27,050 nt of DNA from Armatimonadota bacterium (lineage in GTDB: Bacteria > Armatimonadota > Zipacnadia > Zipacnadales > FEN-943), in the NCBI GenBank assembly GCA_026419655.1, contig JANZZA010000120.1, positions 1 to 27,050 of the forward strand. The letters run 5' to 3'. Positions 22,434 to 27,050 of the stretch are shown piece after piece; position 1 is the stretch's first letter; each line of letters opens with the position of its first letter. The position numbers were made by a program, and so were the translations under genes. The notes under the pieces are model-generated. The model was not told where the DNA came from and did not search any database. It was given only the letters and a program-made list of their open reading frames with translations.

Positions 22434-23585
22434 TTAGCAGCGAAACGACCCGGCCCCACTGTCAGCGTGGACGGGGATAATCCGCGATTGGTACGCCGAC
22501 CGGGCATCGTAGGCGCTCTTGACAGCGGCGCCGAAGCTTTCCTCGTCGCCGGAGCGGACAAGGGCCATGGCGCAGCCTCCGAAACCTGCGCCCACCAGCC
22601 GCGCTCCGTAACATGAAGGCTGCTCTCGTGCTAGCTCGCAGATCAGGTCCAGCTCCGGGCAGGATACCTCGTAATCTTCCTTGAGGCTGGCATGCGACTC
22701 GTTGAGCACCCGGCCCACTGTCTGGAAGTCCGCGTCGCGAAGGGCTTGAGCGCACTCGAAAACCCTCTCATTTTCGCAAATAACATGGCGCGCTCGACGG
22801 AAGATTACCTCGTCCATATTTTCCGCACGCTCCATCAGCATTTCCATATCCGCGTCGCGGAGCGCGCGAACGCCGAGAAGCTGCGCGGCTTTTTCGCACT
22901 GCTGGCGGCGCAGGTTGTACTCGCTGTCCACGAGCTGGCGCGGCTTGCCCGTATCCATGACGACGACAGCCAGCCGGTCGGCCGGCAGGGGCACGTGCTG
23001 GTAGTCCAGCGTCCAGCAGTCGAGAAGAATCGCCTGGTCGCGCCGTCCCAGCACCGACGCCATCTGGTCCATGACGCCACACTTCATCCCAACAAAATCG
23101 TTCTCGGCACGCTGGCAGGCCAGGGCGAGCTTGCGCGGCTCCATGGGCTCGGCCTCAGCAGCAGCCATGAGCACCAAAGCCCAGGAAACTTCCAGCGCCG
23201 CCGAGGAAGACAGGCCAGAACCAATCGGCACGTCTGTAATTAGGGCTGCATCAACGCCGCGGAAAGAAATGCCTTCCATGCCGAGACTCCAGGCGACGCC
23301 TGCCAGGTAGTCTTGAAGGTGGCCGTCGCCGCGCCGGGGCAGGGTCTTGAGCGAGAACTCAACAAGCTCGCGGGCCGTGCCGCAGTACACTCTCACGGTA
23401 TCGTCATCGCGCGGCGCGGCGGCAAAGTAAGTCGCCAGGTCCGTAGCAATGGGCATGACGAAGCCATCGTTATAATCGGTGTGCTCGCCAATAATGTTCA
23501 CGCGCCCTGGGGCACGACTGAGGATTTCGGCTTCGCGCCCAAGCTTCTCGCGGAGAAACTGTGCAGCTTTTTGGGTCATTTCCAC
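22434..23585 (-). CDS. galK: Galactokinase
   Basis: Phosphorylates galactose to galactose 1-phosphate (Leloir pathway, cytoplasm); GHMP kinase family, 383 residues from the chosen start. The galactokinase signature APGRVNIIGEHTDYNDGFVMP (about 25-45), the ATP-binding glycine/serine loop VPIGSGLSSSAALEVSWAL, MKCGVMDQMASVLG, and the C-terminal ARLVGAGFGGCAMALV are all present. The GTG at 23585 is preferred because gagaggt (23600-23594) lies 8 nt upstream; ATG 23579 is the next option. An open frame back to 23648 has no family similarity. It follows the GH5-GH16 lipoprotein gene on the same strand by 157 bp, so the released sugar may be galactose. Confidence 0.95.
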   Translation of the reverse strand: MEMTQKAAQFLREKLGREAEILSRAPGRVNIIGEHTDYNDGFVMPIATDLATYFAAAPRDDDTVRVYCGTARELVEFSLKTLPRRGDGHLQDYLAGVAWSLGMEGISFRGVDAALITDVPIGSGLSSSAALEVSWALVLMAAAEAEPMEPRKLALACQRAENDFVGMKCGVMDQMASVLGRRDQAILLDCWTLDYQHVPLPADRLAVVVMDTGKPRQLVDSEYNLRRQQCEKAAQLLGVRALRDADMEMLMERAENMDEVIFRRARHVICENERVFECAQALRDADFQTVGRVLNESHASLKEDYEVSCPELDLICELAREQPSCYGARLVGAGFGGCAMALVRSGDEESFGAAVKSAYDARSAYQSRIIPVHADSGAGSFRC

Positions 23586-23742
23586 GGCGTTGCACCTCTC
23601 TGCTGGGAGTCTGTAGCACGCGGTCACAGGGCAGTACGGCGCAAGCAATCATACTATTCCTTGGTGCCCTAGACTACGTGCGCCGCGACGCTGTCGTGAT
23701 TCCGGCCAGTGTTGCTCGGGCCTTTGGCTTTTCCGCCGGGCC

Positions 23743-25596
23743 TCACGGGCGCTGGGAGTGCCCCTCCGCCAGTCCAGGGGCCGTGGATGCTACTTCCGGC
23801 AGCTTCGAGTGCGGCGGCACATAGGCTTTCACAGCACCCACGAACATCCGGTAAGGTTTCTGTTGCCCGTGGCTTTGGGCGCTCAGGATTATGTAGAAGT
23901 GCTGCTTGGCAGCCACCTCCGGAACGTAGGGCGGCCCGGCCCACATTTGCTTCACCCCGTCCACCCACCACGTAACCTTCTGGCGCACCGGGTCGTAGCT
24001 TCCGGCGAAGACATGCTTTTGGGTGCGGTCCAAGGGGATGGGAGAAACGTTGTTCGGATTCTGTATTTGCTCATACCCTTTTTCTGGGCTCCAGATGCCC
24101 CAGCAACTGTGGACGGTGCCAGTAAGGCCTGGCCCGAAGCCGCCTTCATCTATGTCAAACTCCATGAAGCGGCGGAAATCCGGTGGGTCGCCCGGGTAAT
24201 GGTCATCGCCCCTGGCGTTGTGCTCGGCCGGCATCAACCACAAGGCTGGCCAATGGTCCGGTTCATTGTCGGACAGCCAGGACTCGAATTCCACGTAGAA
24301 GCCGTCGGGGCCAGGCAGCAAGGGCAGCTTGCCGGGCGAGAAGTCATGCGGGGCACTCACCAGGTCGCCGCCCAGGCTTATTGCAAGCACGCCGTCCACG
24401 GTGGAATAGTGGTCCAGCGAAGGTGCTCTATCGCTATACCACCATTGTCCGCTAAACCACTTATAGTCGCCGCGGCTGCCGGGGGCGATGTCTTCTGCCG
24501 TGGGCCGCTCGTTGATTATGCACTTGGTGTAGCCCAACAGCGCAGCCCCCAGCGGCAGGTCTTTTGCTGTCCGGCCTTGCACATGGGGACGCAGCCACGC
24601 CATCTGAGGCTTATCCCCGGCCTCATCAGGCTGGATAGACATGGGATAGTTGCCCCACCAGCGCCCCGCTGCCCACCACGTCCATCCCAGCCACACGTCC
24701 CGGTCGCGCTCCATGGCCCGGAGCATGTCTTCCACAGCTTCTCTCGCAAGAGGCGTATTGGGGGCGCCAAACTCACCGAGAAAGGCTCTGAGTTTATGCT
24801 GGCGACACCACTTTACGAAGTCGGCGAGCCGTTCGCTGCCAACGGTGGCGCTGACGACTTCCGTTCCGGTGCCCGAGCAGTCAGCGTCCAAATACTGGTG
24901 CACTTCGATAGCCCAGTGGTCGAGGGGGTCGTCAATCACAGCGGCATACTGGGCATTGCTCTCTCCGTACCAAGTGGCCGTCCACGAATGGGCGCCGCTC
25001 CAGGCATTGCCAGGGACGAGGATGAAGTTGTGCGCGCCGGTCCCACGGATGGCGTGTATTGCTGCCTGGGCCGCCTCAAACCACAGCTTCGTCGGCATGT
25101 CGTAGGGCTCGTTCATAAGCCCGAACCACACGAGAGGGTTGCTGGCGAATTCGCCGGCCAGCCGGCGCCAGAAATCGGCAAAATCGTCAACGCTCACCTC
25201 TCCGCCACCTATCGGCTTGCCGTAATAGCGTGCGTAGTTGTGTGGGTCGAGGATGACTACGCAGCCACGGCTGGTTGCCAATTCCACGGCCGCTTTCAGT
25301 CGCTGCACTTCTTCGCTATCCAGGGGTTGCTTAGCTGCGGGCTGAAGAGTCTCCCAGCGGAAAGGATAGCGGAAGATGTTCATACCGTGGCCCGCAAAGT
25401 AAGCAATATCTTCCTCGCAAGGGTAAATGAAGTTAGTGCCGTGGACCGGACGGACGCCCGGCTTTGGCTCGTAGAACTCCCCACCCGCCAGATTCACCCC
25501 GGTGAAGGGCAGCGGCTCGGCTGGCGCGGAACAACTGCTGCACGCCGCGAGCGCCACGGTCAGCAAGCCAGCCGGTAAGTTTCCTGTCCTGAGCAT
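23743..25596 (-). CDS. Bimodular GH5-GH16 glycoside hydrolase lipoprotein
   Basis: 617 residues. The N-terminus is a lipoprotein signal with lipobox LAAC (Cys19), so the enzyme should be membrane-anchored facing outward. Residues about 30-345 are a GH5-type TIM barrel: FTGVNLAGGEF, GMNIFRYPFRWETLQP, VVILDPHNYARYYG, acid/base Glu163 in GLMNEPYD, EVHQYLD, and nucleophile Glu275 in FLGEFGAPN. Residues about 375-595 form a GH16-like concanavalin fold: HWPALWLMPAEHN, the catalytic-type ExDxxE in MEFDIDEGG (Glu479, Asp481, Glu484), then GTVHSCWGIWSPEKGY and a WWVDG strand. Both active sites look intact. The ATG at 25596 follows gggag. Cellulose, beta-glucan, xyloglucan or galactan could be the target; galK downstream hints at galactose release. 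Confidence 0.88.
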   Translation of the reverse strand: MLRTGNLPAGLLTVALAACSSCSAPAEPLPFTGVNLAGGEFYEPKPGVRPVHGTNFIYPCEEDIAYFAGHGMNIFRYPFRWETLQPAAKQPLDSEEVQRLKAAVELATSRGCVVILDPHNYARYYGKPIGGGEVSVDDFADFWRRLAGEFASNPLVWFGLMNEPYDMPTKLWFEAAQAAIHAIRGTGAHNFILVPGNAWSGAHSWTATWYGESNAQYAAVIDDPLDHWAIEVHQYLDADCSGTGTEVVSATVGSERLADFVKWCRQHKLRAFLGEFGAPNTPLAREAVEDMLRAMERDRDVWLGWTWWAAGRWWGNYPMSIQPDEAGDKPQMAWLRPHVQGRTAKDLPLGAALLGYTKCIINERPTAEDIAPGSRGDYKWFSGQWWYSDRAPSLDHYSTVDGVLAISLGGDLVSAPHDFSPGKLPLLPGPDGFYVEFESWLSDNEPDHWPALWLMPAEHNARGDDHYPGDPPDFRRFMEFDIDEGGFGPGLTGTVHSCWGIWSPEKGYEQIQNPNNVSPIPLDRTQKHVFAGSYDPVRQKVTWWVDGVKQMWAGPPYVPEVAAKQHFYIILSAQSHGQQKPYRMFVGAVKAYVPPHSKLPEVASTAPGLAEGHSQRP

Positions 25597-25845
25597 TTCT
25601 CCATCTCCCGTAATGACATGGGGCGCTGTTTGCGAGAATGGCGCTGGGAACTTTCCCGACTCCTGCCCCAGTCCCTTCGGCCTGATTGAATGCCTAGCTC
25701 ACGCATGTGCCCAAATCGTCCCGCCTTGTGTCCGTTGCCAGTTACTGCGCGTCTGGGGTGAGAGGGAGGGAAAACTTTAGCAAGCCGGGCTGGGGAGCAA
25801 TTGCTTTCGTTTACCTTTTCCTCGGAGGCGGTTTGGGGATGTTCC

Positions 25846-25874
25846 CTTTGCCCTCGGTGCCACCGAAGGCAAAG
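25846..25874. promoter_or_regulatory. 29-bp dyad, possible operator
   Basis: ctttgcc (25846-25852) pairs with ggcaaag (25868-25874) and tcggtg (25854-25859) with caccga (25861-25866). A single mismatched pair (c25853/a25867) interrupts the arms and c25860 is the centre. No T tract on either side, so not a terminator. Its place between divergent genes suggests a protein-binding site. Confidence 0.4.
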
Positions 25875-25970
25875 CTCGAGGACGCCGGCACGGCGCCCAG
25901 TCTCCTGGCTTTGCACGCACAAAAAGGTACTCTGCCTCGCTGCTCTTCTTCCTTGCGCAGGGTGCGGAGA

Positions 25971-25999
25971 TTGGGTAAGATAACAATGCGTTATATATT
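25971..25999 (+). promoter_or_regulatory. candidate metV promoter
   Basis: TTGGGT (25971-25976) and TATATT (25994-25999) with a 17-bp spacer. A second, overlapping pair, TTGCGC (25953-25958) and TAAGAT (25976-25981), also has a 17-bp spacer. Either would give a leader of about 85-105 nt. Confidence 0.45.
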
Positions 26000-26089
26000 C
26001 GCGCGGAATGCGCATCGAAAGCTGCCGCGATGTATTGTTGCGGTTGGCGGGATGCAAGCGGGCACTGGTGACCAGGAGGCCGTTGTGAC

Positions 26090-26776
26090 ATGACAATAAC
26101 CGATAAGAAAGCTCTTGAGGAAATCCTCGCTGCCTTGGAGGGCTACGAAAAGATATTTATCGTTGGCTGCGGCGACTGCGCTACAGTGTGCGAGACCGGC
26201 GGCGAGTATGAGGTGGAGGAGATGAAAAAGGCGCTGGAGGCCGCCGGCAAGACGGTGGTCGGCACCGCGATTCCTGAGTCGGCTTGCGAGGTGCTGGTGA
26301 CCAAAAAGGAGCTGCGGCAGCACAAAGAGGCCGTAGAGCAGGCCGAGGCTTTCCTTGTCTTGTCTTGTGGTGCCGGTACCCAGGCTGTGACTGCAATCGT
26401 CGAAAAAACGGTCATCCCGGGGCTGGACACCCTTTTCCTGGGCGACACTCTGCGGAAGGGCCAGTTCTACGAGTGGTGCTCGGCCTGTGCGGAATGCGTG
26501 CTGGCAGATTATGCCGGCATTTGCCCTGTGACGCGGTGCCCCAAGGGGCAGCTTCATGGGCCGTGCGGCGGGTCGCAAGAGGGCAAATGCGAGGTTGACC
26601 CGGAACAAGACTGCGTGTGGGCGCTGATTTACGAGCGTGCGCGTAAGACCGGCCAGTGGGACGCAATAGCGCAGCGCATGGCAACTCCGCGCCATCACAA
26701 GCGCTCAACCAGGCCGCGTAAGCGCGTGTTTGAGCCACGGCGGGCCGGCCTGTCGGCGGCCAGGGATGTTGAGTAG
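26090..26776 (+). CDS. metV: MetV-type methylene-tetrahydrofolate reductase C-terminal-domain protein
   Basis: 228 residues of the Cys-rich family (MTHFR C-terminal domain) that partners MetF in the MetVF reductase of Wood-Ljungdahl organisms. Cys clusters suggest metal centres: VGCGDCATVC (Cys 27, 30, 34), Cys 93, then WCSACAEC (130, 133, 136), Cys 145, Cys 150, and the family ending GPCGGSQEGKCEVDPEQDCVWALIYER (159-183). The ATG at 26090 follows aggagg (26074-26079). No metF gene is adjacent on this strand; the next gene is convergent. Residues 199-228 are a basic tail (many Arg, Lys, His) beyond the usual family end. It may act with a MetF encoded elsewhere or with a corrinoid methyl-transfer system. 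Confidence 0.85.
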   Translation: MTITDKKALEEILAALEGYEKIFIVGCGDCATVCETGGEYEVEEMKKALEAAGKTVVGTAIPESACEVLVTKKELRQHKEAVEQAEAFLVLSCGAGTQAVTAIVEKTVIPGLDTLFLGDTLRKGQFYEWCSACAECVLADYAGICPVTRCPKGQLHGPCGGSQEGKCEVDPEQDCVWALIYERARKTGQWDAIAQRMATPRHHKRSTRPRKRVFEPRRAGLSAARDVE

Positions 26777-26923
26777 CGGGCGCAAATAACGCAACCTTGC
26801 ACAATAAAGGCTGACCGCCAGGTGTAGTCTTTCTGCGGCCACGGGCACAACAGCCGTAGATGGGTGGGGGAGCACCAGTGCCGCCTCTGCTCTGCTAGGC
26901 CTTACCTCCAGACCACCTGGCCC

Positions 26924-27050
26924 TCAGTAGCGCCCAAATTCCTCGACGGCTTCGAAGAAGGCCAGAATGTTTTCCCACGGCACGTCGGGTTCCAGCACGT
27001 GAGTGGGTGCCAGAAGTAACCCGCCGCCCTGTCCAACGGTCTCGATAAGG
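26924..27050 (-). CDS. Uroporphyrinogen decarboxylase-family (URO-D fold) protein, C-terminal fragment
   Basis: Only the last 41 codons lie in the window; the stop is at 26926-26924. The translation contains GQGGGLLLAPTHVLEPDVPW and ENILAFFEAVEEFGRY, the usual C-terminus of URO-D-fold proteins of the methyltransferase subgroup. The Thr-His of APTHVLEP is the position where true methyltransferases of this fold often carry a zinc-ligand Cys nearby; the other residues are outside the window, so methyltransferase and decarboxylase roles cannot be told apart. It converges on metV, leaving a 147-bp gap without features. Confidence 0.75.
   Translation of the reverse strand, partial: LIETVGQGGGLLLAPTHVLEPDVPWENILAFFEAVEEFGRY

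Larger units (their letters stand above)
25597..26089. other. divergent intergenic region between the GH5-GH16 gene and metV
   Basis: 493 bp. It contains a 29-bp near-perfect palindrome (25846-25874) and two overlapping promoter candidates reading towards metV. A plus-strand frame at 25707-26093 overlaps the metV start by four bases, but its translation looks non-protein-like. No RNA gene is recognised. Confidence 0.4.

Noticed and set aside
23758..25578. 606-codon open frame on the plus strand opposite the GH5-GH16 gene
   Set aside because: It is an antisense shadow caused by high GC. The minus-strand product has clear catalytic motifs and a lipoprotein signal.
25707..26093. 128-codon open frame overlapping the metV start by four bases
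   Set aside because: The ATGA overlap is tempting, but the translation has no recognisable family and a Ser/Arg/Cys-rich composition, and it contains the palindrome and the promoter candidates.
1..27050. CRISPR array, tRNA or rRNA genes, prophage genes, transposase genes
   Set aside because: None seen: no regularly spaced repeats, no cloverleaf-like segments in the gaps, no integrase or transposase reading frame.

Overview
This is a chromosomal segment, GC-rich (roughly 60% by eye), from an unidentified bacterium with a largely anaerobic or facultative metabolism. The gene set is complex I (nuoAB), a four-subunit pyruvate-type ferredoxin oxidoreductase, a MetV-type protein of the methylene-tetrahydrofolate branch, and polysaccharide-handling genes with a GxGYxYP protein and a large OPT-like membrane protein. 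That mix recalls uncultured Armatimonadota and neighbouring lineages. The assignment is inference and weak; no rRNA or tRNA is present to anchor it.

Layout. (1) 1-1046, minus: nuoA then nuoB (cut by the left edge), from a good sigma70-type promoter at 1097-1126. (2) 1047-2115: about 1.07 kb without a credible gene, holding the nuo promoter, a 33-bp imperfect direct repeat and two short inverted-repeat elements. (3) 2116-6050, plus: recR, then porG-porD-porA-porB. A 119-bp MITE-like element sits between porA and porB, and an intrinsic terminator follows. (4) 6397-10305, plus: a copper-amine-oxidase-N/OB-like/BsuPI protein, a membrane-anchored beta-domain protein translationally coupled to it, and a GT39-like glycosyltransferase. 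(5) 10570-15387, plus: a 635-aa polytopic OPT-like protein and a secreted GxGYxYP putative glycoside hydrolase. (6) 19675-15659, minus: homocysteine S-methyltransferase family protein, APC permease, gcvH with a very acidic tail, and a LipM-like octanoyl/lipoyl transferase, behind a strong promoter at 19721-19749. (7) 25596-19988, minus: a bimodular GH5-GH16 lipoprotein, galactokinase, an FAD-dependent oxidoreductase with a discoidin-like C-terminus, and a small cupin. (8) 26090-26776, plus: metV. At the right edge, on the minus strand, is the C-terminus of a uroporphyrinogen-decarboxylase-family (probable methyltransferase) protein.

How it fits together. The GH5-GH16 lipoprotein, galK and the GxGYxYP and OPT-like pair suggest capture and catabolism of an extracellular glycan. 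PorGDAB would feed pyruvate-type 2-oxoacids into acetyl-CoA plus reduced ferredoxin, and Nuo would handle electron transport. MetV, the homocysteine methyltransferase homologue, GcvH/LipM and the URO-D-family protein all point to one-carbon and methyl transfer.

The most notable non-coding signal is a family of roughly 120-bp inverted-repeat elements. Ends resemble gactgttgcaaaa, and direct repeats of 5-7 bp flank the copies. The copy at 4967-5085 appears to have inserted into the porB Shine-Dalgarno sequence, and the target duplication left a complete Shine-Dalgarno on both sides.
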